From positions 2,418,001 through 2,482,000 of the forward strand of contig OZ250180.1 of assembly GCA_965238215.1 (NCBI GenBank): a DNA stretch of 64,000 bases. Direction: 5' to 3'. This document shows positions 53,041-60,247 of the stretch, piece after piece; the first letter of the stretch is position 1, and every line of letters starts with the position of its first letter. This DNA is from JAPULR01 sp965238215. GTDB taxonomy: Bacteria; Chloroflexota; Dehalococcoidia; Lucifugimonadales; GCA-2712585. Position numbers and translations under genes: made by a program. The notes below the pieces were generated by a model. It was not told the origin of the DNA. It was given only the letters and a program-made list of their open reading frames with translations, and made no database searches.

Positions 53041-54330
53041 GTGAAGAAGAGGGTAAGTCACGTACTGAAAAGACCCGGACTGAAAAACGGCGATCCATCC
53101 ATCGAAATTCCGGTGGCGGAGGACCTCGTCAGCACCCCCGGCATTCGCCAGAACAAGAAGGACGTGGACTTCTACTCCAGGTCCTACCCCCTGGAAAGCC
53201 AAAGCATCACCAACACCGCCGACTCCGAGTGGGCGTGGACGGTCTATCCGGAAGAGGAGCAGGAGGGCCACCGGGAGCACGTGCGCCTTTCCAAGGAGGT
53301 GGTGAATATTTCCGGCGTGTACGGCGACATCGAGCCTACGGTGGAACCTGTGCCGGACAAGGACGTTACGGGAGAGATCAAGGCTAAGGCTAGAGACCTG
53401 GGGTTTGGCGAGGTGGGCATCACACGCTACGACCGCCGCTATACCTTCAAGTACAAGAAGCGATGGATTAAGTTCGAGCACGCCATCTGCATCGCCTTCG
53501 AGCAGGACTACGAGAGGACTCAGGCTATTCCGAGCATGTTCGCCGAGACGACCCACTTCGGGACCTATCGCACCATGAGCCAGGCGGCGTTGATTCTGGC
53601 CGACTACATTCGCACCCTGGGCTACCATGCTCAGGTGCACAGTCCCGCCGACAACAGCGCACCCTACATTCCCATGTTCGTGCAGGCGGGTCTGGGCCAG
53701 CTGGGAGCCAACGGTCAGCTGCTTTCACCCCACTTCGGCTCACGCGCCCGCCTGATGGTAATCACAACGGATGCCATCGTAACCTACGACCAGCCTCTCG
53801 ACTACGGCATCCACAAGTTTTGCGAAATCTGCCAGGTGTGCGTCAACCGGTGCCCGGGACGCGCCCTCATACGGGACAAGGTCTGGTGGCGGGGTGTACA
53901 GAAGCACAAACTGGTCTACGACCGGTGCCGGCCCGTAATGGCCCGCTATTCCGGCTGCGGTGTGTGCATGAAGGTTTGCCCCGTTCAGAAGTACGGCATG
54001 AAGCCTGTGATGGAGCACTACGTGGAGACGGGGAAGGTACTGGGCAAGGGCACCCACGAGCTGGAAGGGTACAGCATTGAGGAGAAGGGGTACTTCGGGC
54101 CCGGAGAGCTTCCGCACTTCAACCACGACTTCTTCGAGATACCTCATGGGAGGTCGGAGGACGTGCTATTCGAGGAGTTCAAGGCCAAGCTGAACAACAA
54201 CGAGATACCGGACGGGCCTGCGGGGGACGAGGCGCTGCGGGAGTTCAAGAAGGAAGTGGAGGAGATAGTCGCCAAGCCCGTGGACGACGCTATGGCGATG
54301 CTGCCGCAGAAGGAACAGACGGCAATGTAG
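53041..54330 (+). CDS. Reductive dehalogenase-like Fe-S protein without Tat signal
   Basis: 429 residues from GTG 53041 behind AAGGAG. Core similar to RdhA: YIPMFVQAGLGQLGANGQLL then SPHFGSRARLMVITTD and DQPLDYGIHKFCEICQVC. Two ferredoxin-type clusters follow: Cys261, 264, 267, 271 (CEICQVCVNRCP) and Cys306, 309, 313 with Cys296 (CGVCMKVCP). The N-terminus has no twin-arginine leader and no lipobox, so it should be cytoplasmic. No RdhB anchor or corrinoid genes are nearby. Alternatives are a QueG-like reductase or another cobamide-linked reductase; the QueG HEAT tail is absent. Confidence 0.75.
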   Translation: MKKRVSHVLKRPGLKNGDPSIEIPVAEDLVSTPGIRQNKKDVDFYSRSYPLESQSITNTADSEWAWTVYPEEEQEGHREHVRLSKEVVNISGVYGDIEPTVEPVPDKDVTGEIKAKARDLGFGEVGITRYDRRYTFKYKKRWIKFEHAICIAFEQDYERTQAIPSMFAETTHFGTYRTMSQAALILADYIRTLGYHAQVHSPADNSAPYIPMFVQAGLGQLGANGQLLSPHFGSRARLMVITTDAIVTYDQPLDYGIHKFCEICQVCVNRCPGRALIRDKVWWRGVQKHKLVYDRCRPVMARYSGCGVCMKVCPVQKYGMKPVMEHYVETGKVLGKGTHELEGYSIEEKGYFGPGELPHFNHDFFEIPHGRSEDVLFEEFKAKLNNNEIPDGPAGDEALREFKKEVEEIVAKPVDDAMAMLPQKEQTAM

Positions 54331-54382
54331 CCTTGGGGCCGCACTGGGCTGCCAGCCGGGGCAAGGATAACTCCATGCTATG

Positions 54383-54404
54383 GTCCGCCCAGGTTAAGGC
54401 GGAC
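54383..54404. terminator. Candidate bidirectional terminator between convergent genes
   Basis: gtccgcc (54383-54389) pairs with ggcggac (54398-54404) across an eight-base loop, in the 90-base gap between the RdhA-like gene and the convergent Trp-rich peptide gene. The T-run is weak, so confidence is low. Confidence 0.35.
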
Positions 54405-54421
54405 AAGTTTGGGTTGTCGGT

Positions 54422-54652
54422 TTACCAGCCAGGGGGCAGAGAATCCCAGCTGTCCCTCAACCATGCCCATGCCGGGGAATAGCGGATAGAGTCCATCTCT
54501 TCGTCGGAGAAGCCCCAATTCGCCAGCACTCCAGCCGGGTCGGCGGCCAAGTCTGCACGAAGCTCCTCGTCGTTGGAGATGCGGTCGATGAAGTTGTTGA
54601 AGGTCCCTTCCAGGTTTTCCCTGGAGATTCCTTGACCTACGATTTCAGACAC
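54422..54652 (-). CDS. Small Trp-rich NHLP/Nif11-leader-like peptide
   Basis: 76 residues from GTG 54652, chosen because AAGGAGGG lies just upstream; other starts extend into the upstream gene without a site. Residues about 16-55 read like the leader part of NHLP/Nif11 RiPP precursors (FIDRISNDEELRADLAADPA, then LANWGFSDEEMDSIR). The C-terminal 18 residues hold four tryptophans (AWAWLRDSWDSLPPGW) and no cysteine; no Gly-Gly cleavage site is seen. No modifying enzyme is adjacent. It could be a RiPP-like precursor, a small regulator or a small toxin. It is last in the run with the 2TM and proline-rich genes (55-base gap). Confidence 0.65.
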   Translation of the reverse strand: MSEIVGQGISRENLEGTFNNFIDRISNDEELRADLAADPAGVLANWGFSDEEMDSIRYSPAWAWLRDSWDSLPPGW

Positions 54653-54707
54653 TTCAACCCTCCTTGAAGGTATGCAGGGCCTAGGCTTGGAGATCGCGAT
54701 TAGTCTG

Positions 54708-55190
54708 CTAACCAGCCGGTAAGGTCTGCTCCCTCGCACCAAAGGCGTTCAGGTATGCGTATGCTTCGTCAGCGGTCTCATTATTGATTTTTTTGTCAAC
54801 CTGCAGGTTCGTGCCATTTGCTATGTTGATCTTGATTTGTCGGAGTAAATCGATACGCGATTGGGACGCTCCATTAAACCACAATGCCTGAAGCTCCTGG
54901 GATAAATGACTGTATGAAGCTGCCGCTACCCGCGCACTGGTCGCCTTGGCCGAGAAGTCCCAAAAGATTGTGGTTAGTACCAATGCGCCGACGAACACAA
55001 ATAGCAACCCTGCATATATGTCGGGTATTTTTTCCAGCATCAATGGGATAGCTGCAGATAGTAGGGAAACTACTGTTGCGTACGTGACCAACGCGTGACA
55101 CTTGCTAAATTTGCTGGAAACTCGCCCAAAGTAACGCATTAGACGGTCAGCCTCGTAAAGTTCGTGCCAAATTTGATCATTTACACTCAT
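54708..55190 (-). CDS. Two-helix membrane protein resembling SLATT-type 2TM effectors
   Basis: 160 residues behind GAGGTG. A basic amphipathic start (ADRLMRYFGRVSSKFSK) precedes two adjoining hydrophobic helices (about 33-52 and 57-78, AALVTYATVV-like and GLLFVFVGALVLTTIF). A helical cytosolic tail follows (SYSHLSQELQALWFNG, then ADEAYAYLNAFG). The shape resembles 2TM SLATT-type proteins, linked to antiviral pore-forming effectors. No partner SMODS nucleotidyltransferase is in the window. The gene is AT-richer than its flanks, consistent with acquisition. It lies between the proline-rich peptide gene and the Trp-rich peptide gene. Confidence 0.6.
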   Translation of the reverse strand: MSVNDQIWHELYEADRLMRYFGRVSSKFSKCHALVTYATVVSLLSAAIPLMLEKIPDIYAGLLFVFVGALVLTTIFWDFSAKATSARVAAASYSHLSQELQALWFNGASQSRIDLLRQIKINIANGTNLQVDKKINNETADEAYAYLNAFGAREQTLPAG

Positions 55191-55233
55191 TGCTACACCT
55201 CATAGAAGCAGCAGCTTACTCAACTATAGCATA

Positions 55234-55359
55234 TCAAGGTCTAGGCGGTCTTGGGGATGGGGGCTGGGGTGGTGGGGGAGGCGCCGGGCGTGGAGGAGGA
55301 GGATATCCGAAGTCTCGTCGTTCGGGTGGGAGCTGTGGTTTTGGACCCGGACCTGTCAT
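55234..55359 (-). CDS. 41-residue proline-rich peptide
   Basis: ATG 55359 is preceded by GAGGAG with an eight-base spacer. It reads MTGPGPKPQLPPERRDFGYP, then a run of about 20 residues, mostly prolines with arginines, ending PRPPRP. It ends at TGA 55234, 43 bases before the 2TM gene. It is too short for most gene finders but has an ideal ribosome-binding site and a very biased, non-random composition. It likely forms the first gene of a three-gene minus-strand module; no family is recognised. Confidence 0.55.
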   Translation of the reverse strand: MTGPGPKPQLPPERRDFGYPPPPRPAPPPPPQPPSPRPPRP

Positions 55360-55684
55360 ATTATGATCTCCTCGTTTAGTGTACTTTGCTTCCAAATATG
55401 CTAAAGCCTACCCTTTGCAACACTTCGGATATACTTCCCTGCATTGTGTATATGGTGTATTCCCGAACGGTCTCGTTGACCATTCAATTCTAGTTCCAAA
55501 GCGTCCTACTGCCGCTATTCAAGGATGTAAGACTTCATCCATATTCGTTTCTAGAACCTTAGATTTATCGCGATCCGAGTATACACTAACATACACTTTA
55601 GTTATACCTCTGCCAAAAGTTGACACCGTATCCCCACGCTATATCATGTCTAAAGGACTACGAACCCAAAGTTGGAGGTGAAGG
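55360..55684. other. 325-base AT-rich intergenic region
   Basis: Noticeably AT-richer than the flanking genes. No credible gene on either strand; an open frame on the plus strand (55379-55681) has no ribosome-binding site and no protein-like pattern. It must hold the divergent promoters of the proline-rich module (leftward) and of the ThDP enzyme gene (rightward, GGAGG just before 55685). It could be a remnant of an incoming element. Confidence 0.5.
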
Positions 55685-57328
55685 ATGCCCCAGATGACGA
55701 CGGCACAGGCGTTGGTGCGCTCCCTTGTGCGGGAGGGCGTGGAGGTGGTCTTTGGACTACCGGGCGTGCAGATAATGGATGTTTACGACGCCTTCTACCA
55801 CGAGCCGGGCATCCGCCTTATTACCACGCGCCACGAGCAGACCGCCGCCTACATGGCCGACGGCTACTCCCGGTCCACGGGCAAGATTGGCGCCGCGCTG
55901 GTGGTCCCCGGGCCGGGACTGCTCAACGCCGCCGCCGGCATCGGCACCGCCTACGCTTCCTCGTCACCGGTCCTGCTTTTGGCGGGTCAGGTGGAGAGCT
56001 ACAACATCGGCAAGGGCGCTGGAGCCGTCCATGAGGTGGTGGACCAGTTGGACGTGGTGAAGAACATCACCAAGTGGCGGTCGACCATTATGGAGCCGGG
56101 CGAAGCGCCGGAGGCCGTGCACGAAGCAATGAAGCAGCTGCAAACGGGCAGACCACGCCCGGTAGCCCTGGAGATTCCCTCCGACGTACTGGCGCAGTCG
56201 TCAGACGTGGACCTGCTTGAGCCGGAAGTGTTTGCCAAAGAATCGCCGCCGCCTGACGCCATAGAGCAGGCCCTGAGCATTCTCAGCCGAGCCGAACGTC
56301 CCCTCATCTGGGCGGGGGGCGGAATAAACGCCGCCGACGCCAACGAGGAACTGACCCGCCTGGCGGAAGCGCTAAACGCTGCCGTCATCGTCACTGCCGA
56401 AGGCAAGGGCGCCATCGCGGAGAACCACCCCAACTACGTCGGCCCCTACTACTACAGTCACGGGCCGGGTCACCGGGTTGTTCCGCAGAGCGACGCTATT
56501 CTCGCGGTGGGCACGCGTCTACATTTCTTCAACCCCGTGTCGTGGAGTTTCAAGCCGGAGCAGCCCATCATCCACATTGATGCCGACCCGGAGGAGTTGG
56601 GTAGGAACTGGCCGGAGGAGATCAGCATCTGCGCCGACGCCAAGCTGGCCCTCCAAGCCCTGTTGAACGGAATGGCGGGGCGGGCGAACGCCAGTCAATG
56701 GACGCCCGAGGAGATAGCCCAACAGCGGGCACGAGACTACGAGGACACGACGGCCAAAGCGCCCGACCAGGTTCGCATAATTGAGTCGATAAGAGCGGCG
56801 TTAGATGACGACGCCGTTCTCATAAGCGGCATTTCCAGCATCGGCTACTGGTGCCACCTGGCGTTCCCAGTGCTGGCTCCCCGCTCATACGTGAACACTT
56901 CCTATTTCGCCACCCTGGGGTATGCATTTCCCACCGGCCTGGGAGCAAAGGTGGGGAACCCCCATCGGCAGGTGGTGGCCGTCACCGGCGACGGCGGCTT
57001 CATGTACGCGCTGCCGGACCTGGCCACGGCGGTACAGGAGGAAATAAATACGGTGACGGTAGTGTTCAACGACGGCGCGCTGGGCGCTTCCCTTCGAGAC
57101 CAGCAGGTGCGATACAAGGGGCGGGTTATCGGCACCCGTATGCAGAACCCAGACTTTGTCGAAACGGCGCGGGCCTTCGGGGCAGAAGGGGTCAGGCTTG
57201 AGCACTACGACCGGTTGGGGCCGGCCCTTGCCGACGCGCTGAAGCTGGACAAACCGGTTATCATTGACTGCCCCATCGAGAGTTGGACGCCGCCATTCCA
57301 GGTTGCCCCTCCGGGGACCATCCAATAG
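55685..57328 (+). CDS. Thiamine-diphosphate-dependent enzyme, acetolactate-synthase-like
   Basis: 547 residues in the order PYR, central and PP domains. Catalytic Glu is in TTRHEQTAAYMADGY (about 54). FAD/central region follows. The ThDP motif is VAVTGDGGFMYALPDLATAV with NDGALGASLRDQQVRY, the GDG-x25-ND pattern. It resembles the large-subunit group that includes acetolactate synthase, glyoxylate carboligase and oxalyl-CoA decarboxylase; the exact reaction is not readable. No small regulatory subunit (ilvH) is adjacent. The start has GGAGG seven bases upstream. Confidence 0.85.
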   Translation: MPQMTTAQALVRSLVREGVEVVFGLPGVQIMDVYDAFYHEPGIRLITTRHEQTAAYMADGYSRSTGKIGAALVVPGPGLLNAAAGIGTAYASSSPVLLLAGQVESYNIGKGAGAVHEVVDQLDVVKNITKWRSTIMEPGEAPEAVHEAMKQLQTGRPRPVALEIPSDVLAQSSDVDLLEPEVFAKESPPPDAIEQALSILSRAERPLIWAGGGINAADANEELTRLAEALNAAVIVTAEGKGAIAENHPNYVGPYYYSHGPGHRVVPQSDAILAVGTRLHFFNPVSWSFKPEQPIIHIDADPEELGRNWPEEISICADAKLALQALLNGMAGRANASQWTPEEIAQQRARDYEDTTAKAPDQVRIIESIRAALDDDAVLISGISSIGYWCHLAFPVLAPRSYVNTSYFATLGYAFPTGLGAKVGNPHRQVVAVTGDGGFMYALPDLATAVQEEINTVTVVFNDGALGASLRDQQVRYKGRVIGTRMQNPDFVETARAFGAEGVRLEHYDRLGPALADALKLDKPVIIDCPIESWTPPFQVAPPGTIQ

Positions 57329-57437
57329 CCTCCTGCACTTGGCTTTGCCCTCCCGAGATAGTCGCCACAGGAAGGCAGAGGGCAGGGTTCTCTTCGTCCC
57401 AACACACCGCGGATATTAGTGAAACTTAGGAGGATTC

Positions 57438-58262
57438 ATGCTGCCCTTTACCTCGAGGAGGAACGGAGTCGGAGTTGTGGAGATATACGGGCCCATCGGA
57501 AGCGGGTCCCAGGTTGCCGAACAGCTAAAGCTCCTCAACACGGCGCTTCTGAGTAAGCGAGTCCGCGCGCTGCTACTGGACATAGACTCGCCGGGCGGCA
57601 CTGTGGGAGGTTCGGAGGCCCTTTATTTTCTCTTGCAACGGGTGGCGAATAGGAAGCCGGTCGTGGCCTACATCCGGGGCGTGGGAGCTTCCGGCGCCTA
57701 CCTAATCAGCTGTCCAGCCGCGAAGATAATCAGCCTGCCCTCGGCGCTGGTGGGTTCCATCGGCGTTCTCTACGTGCGTCCCGCCTTGCAGGACCTGCTG
57801 GAGCGATTCGGCATCGGGATCTCCGTCTACAAGGGCGGGCGTTTGAAGGACATGACGGGGTTCTGGCGCAGTCCCACAGACGAGGAGGACGAAAAGTTCG
57901 AGTCACTGATTTCAGAAGTGCACGAGTCCTTCATCCGATGTGTGGCAAAGGGCCGGAATCTTGAGGTGGACAAGGTTAGCGAGTTGGCCACGGGCGAAGT
58001 GTTCACAGGGCTGCGGGCGGAAAAGCTGGGGCTGGTGGACGAGCTCGGCGACTTTCACCATGCCCTACAGGTGGCGGCGGACTTGGGGGGAGTCCGACCA
58101 AATCCTCTGTGGATTCGGCCTAGACGTGGTCTGCTGGAGCGGTTCGCCGGGCGGTTTGGGCGGGGTATGGCCGCCGGTCTGATGTCGGGCGTCAAGCAGG
58201 AACTACCCGCCGGCTTGTATTACGGCAATCCAGGGTTGGACGGAGGGCGATGGGGGGATTAG
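57438..58262 (+). CDS. Signal peptide peptidase SppA-like serine protease (short form)
   Basis: 274 residues of the ClpP-like SppA fold. The oxyanion and substrate region is IDSPGGTVGGSEAL. The nucleophile Ser85 sits in VGASGAYLIS, and the general base Lys132 in SVYKGGRLKDM. GSIGVLYVRP is the family motif. No signal peptide or membrane helix is predicted by eye, so it is likely cytoplasmic or peripheral. It digests residual signal peptides or other small proteins. It is 110 bases after the ThDP gene and probably an independent unit; it converges with mazG nine bases away. Confidence 0.88.
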   Translation: MLPFTSRRNGVGVVEIYGPIGSGSQVAEQLKLLNTALLSKRVRALLLDIDSPGGTVGGSEALYFLLQRVANRKPVVAYIRGVGASGAYLISCPAAKIISLPSALVGSIGVLYVRPALQDLLERFGIGISVYKGGRLKDMTGFWRSPTDEEDEKFESLISEVHESFIRCVAKGRNLEVDKVSELATGEVFTGLRAEKLGLVDELGDFHHALQVAADLGGVRPNPLWIRPRRGLLERFAGRFGRGMAAGLMSGVKQELPAGLYYGNPGLDGGRWGD

Positions 58263-58270
58263 GGGGCCCG

Positions 58271-59068
58271 TTAACCGACGAGGGCCTTTGCCTCCTGCCA
58301 CAACGCTTCCTTATCGTCCATTAACATTCCGGTGAAGTTGACGCCGCGCTCTCTGGCCAGCTGTTCCATGGTGAGATAGCGTTTTTTGAACTTCCGGTTC
58401 GCCTGCCTCAGGGCGTCCTCTGCGTGGATGCCCTGCCATCGGGCAAGGTTCACGAGGGCGAAGAGCAGGTCTCCGATTTCGCCGGCCTTCTGATCCGCTC
58501 CCTGGGCTGTGACTACCTCTCGGGCTTCCTCGGCAATCTTGGCGAGGACTCCGTCCACATCGTCCCAATCGAAGCCGACGCGGGAAGCCCGTTCCTGCAT
58601 GAGCTGGGCGTAGGCGAGGGAGGGCGTCTCCGAGGGGATGCCCTCTACTGCGGAGCGTCTGCCGCCCTCTGCCTGCTTGATCATCTCCCAGTTGCGCTCC
58701 ACTTCGCGAGCGTCGGCCACTTTGGTGTCTCCGAACACGTGGGGATGACGCCGCACTAGCTTATCGGCGCTCTGATTCATCACTTCTGCGAGGGTGAAAT
58801 GACCTGCCTTGCGAGCGATGTCGGCGTGAAAGAGCACCTGTAGAAGCACGTCGCCCATCTCCTCGGAAAGCTCTTGGGGGTCCTGGGAGTCGATGGCCTC
58901 CAGCGCCTCGTAGCACTCCTCCAAGAGGTTGCGCTTTAGGCTGCGGTGGGTTTGCTCCAGGTCCCAGGGGCAGCCGCCCGGTGATCGTAGTCGGTCTACG
59001 ATACGGACCAAGGCTTCGAAAGCGGTGACTTCGCTGGAGTAGTCCGGTACGGAGGATTGGCTCTTCAT
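58271..59068 (-). CDS. mazG: Nucleoside triphosphate pyrophosphohydrolase MazG
   Basis: 265 residues from ATG 59068; an in-frame ORF starting at 59278 overlaps a divergent gene and is not credible. Two MazG-type four-helix units are visible. The first has CPWDLEQTHRSLKRNLLEECYEAL then SEEMGDVLLQVLFHA (EExxE and ExxD). The second has AEEAREVV then AGEIGDLLFALVNLAR. It hydrolyses nucleoside triphosphates, including house-cleaning of damaged ones. It lacks an upstream ribosome-binding site and diverges from the DUF1461-like gene. Confidence 0.92.
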   Translation of the reverse strand: MKSQSSVPDYSSEVTAFEALVRIVDRLRSPGGCPWDLEQTHRSLKRNLLEECYEALEAIDSQDPQELSEEMGDVLLQVLFHADIARKAGHFTLAEVMNQSADKLVRRHPHVFGDTKVADAREVERNWEMIKQAEGGRRSAVEGIPSETPSLAYAQLMQERASRVGFDWDDVDGVLAKIAEEAREVVTAQGADQKAGEIGDLLFALVNLARWQGIHAEDALRQANRKFKKRYLTMEQLARERGVNFTGMLMDDKEALWQEAKALVG

Positions 59069-59129
59069 GGGGCGATTATAGGCGGCGGCTTCGTTGAATG
59101 ACAAGATGGGGAATGATACCTTAGGTTCC

Positions 59130-59864
59130 ATGAAATCCCCTATGGTCGGAAAAATTGTGGCGGCCCTTTTCGTTACCTCGGTGCCTGTTCTTCTGATCGC
59201 CGCCAGCGTCGCCTGGGCCGTTAATGACCTGGGTTTGTACGCCCGCGGCTTTGATAAGTACGATATTCCGGCGGTCACGGGGATCGAGCGGGATGACCTG
59301 ATTCAGGCAGGGCGGGAAATTCAGGGTTACTTTAATTCGACGCGTGAGCCTCTGCACGTTCGCGCCAGAGTTCACGGGCGAGAGCGGGCGTTGTTCAACT
59401 ACCGTGAGGTCGCACACATGGCTGACGTAAAGGACCTAATCTGGGTTGTCTACGGGGCCGGCGCGTTGGCGCTTTTGTTTCTGGTTGGGGTTGGAGCAGC
59501 GGGCTTTGGGCGAAGGGGGCTAGCATTCACCGGAACCCTTTGCCGCCGGATTCTGTGGGGTTCGGAGGCAACCGTTGCGCTGGTTGCGGTGGTCGGACTA
59601 ATCTCTTTGGTGGCCTTCGACCAGCTTTTCCTGCTTTTCCATCAGGTAAGCTTTGCCAACGATTTCTGGCAGCTAGACCCGCGGAGAGACTTTCTGGTTA
59701 TGATGTTTCCGGAGGGATTCTGGCTTGACGCGACCTTTTTTGTAGCGTACCTGACGCTTGGCGGGGCTGCGGTGTTGGCTGTGATGTCCGGGGGATACCT
59801 AGTGTTTCAAAAGCCGTCGATGCGGCAGAAGCTGAGGGACTTATTAGAGAGGCGGAAGGGATGA
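59130..59864 (+). CDS. DUF1461/TIGR01906-like integral membrane protein
   Basis: About 244 residues, four membrane helices: the first right after the start (IVAALFVTSVPVLLIAASVA), then about 115-138, 155-178 and 205-230. The exposed loop between helix 1 and 2 holds YFNSTREPLHVRA, and the gap before helix 4 has HQVSFANDFWQLDP with FPEGFW, both typical of the family. Its function is unknown. Start is uncertain: ATG 59130 is chosen; TTG 59094 and ATG 59106 would lengthen the protein. Confidence 0.8.
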   Translation: MKSPMVGKIVAALFVTSVPVLLIAASVAWAVNDLGLYARGFDKYDIPAVTGIERDDLIQAGREIQGYFNSTREPLHVRARVHGRERALFNYREVAHMADVKDLIWVVYGAGALALLFLVGVGAAGFGRRGLAFTGTLCRRILWGSEATVALVAVVGLISLVAFDQLFLLFHQVSFANDFWQLDPRRDFLVMMFPEGFWLDATFFVAYLTLGGAAVLAVMSGGYLVFQKPSMRQKLRDLLERRKG

Positions 59865-59965
59865 TTTATTGTAGGCGACAGACCCAATCGTATTCCCCTC
59901 GACCCGTATGGGGGCGGTCTTTAGCGTGAGGGGGAACCGGCTAGGGGCAGTATAGAATCTCGGAA

Positions 59966-60196
59966 CTAGTGGGCCGCGCTGCACGCACAGGCGCCGCCGG
60001 CGCATCCGCCACAGCCACCCATCCCCGCAACGGGCTCTGCAAAGTCTCCGTCGGTGGACACGAAGGCAGAGAAGAGAGACAAGGCCTTCTTGGAAGGCAG
60101 CCCGCAATCAGGGCATTCAGCATGGGAAGTCCCCGCCGGCTGCAGCCGGTCGAACCGAACGTTGCACTGGGGGCAAACGTACTCATATATGGGCAT
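59966..60196 (-). CDS. FmdB-family zinc-ribbon protein
   Basis: 76 residues. It opens MPIYEYVCPQCNVRFDRLQ with CPDCG at about 29-33, the zinc ribbon of the FmdB regulatory family. The C-terminal tail is Gly/Cys-rich (GGCGGCAGGACAC). It may bind metal or nucleic acid; the original FmdB was linked to formamidase regulation, which says little here. It is a free-standing gene. Confidence 0.9.
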   Translation of the reverse strand: MPIYEYVCPQCNVRFDRLQPAGTSHAECPDCGLPSKKALSLFSAFVSTDGDFAEPVAGMGGCGGCAGGACACSAAH

Positions 60197-60247
60197 CAGC
60201 TAATCCTCTACAGTTGGTAGTACCAACACTCACTCTTGATATAATAT

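Noticed and set aside
55379..55681. 100-residue plus-strand open frame in the AT-rich gap
   Set aside because: No ribosome-binding site and no protein-like pattern; it lies in low-GC DNA where stop codons should be common, but nothing supports translation.
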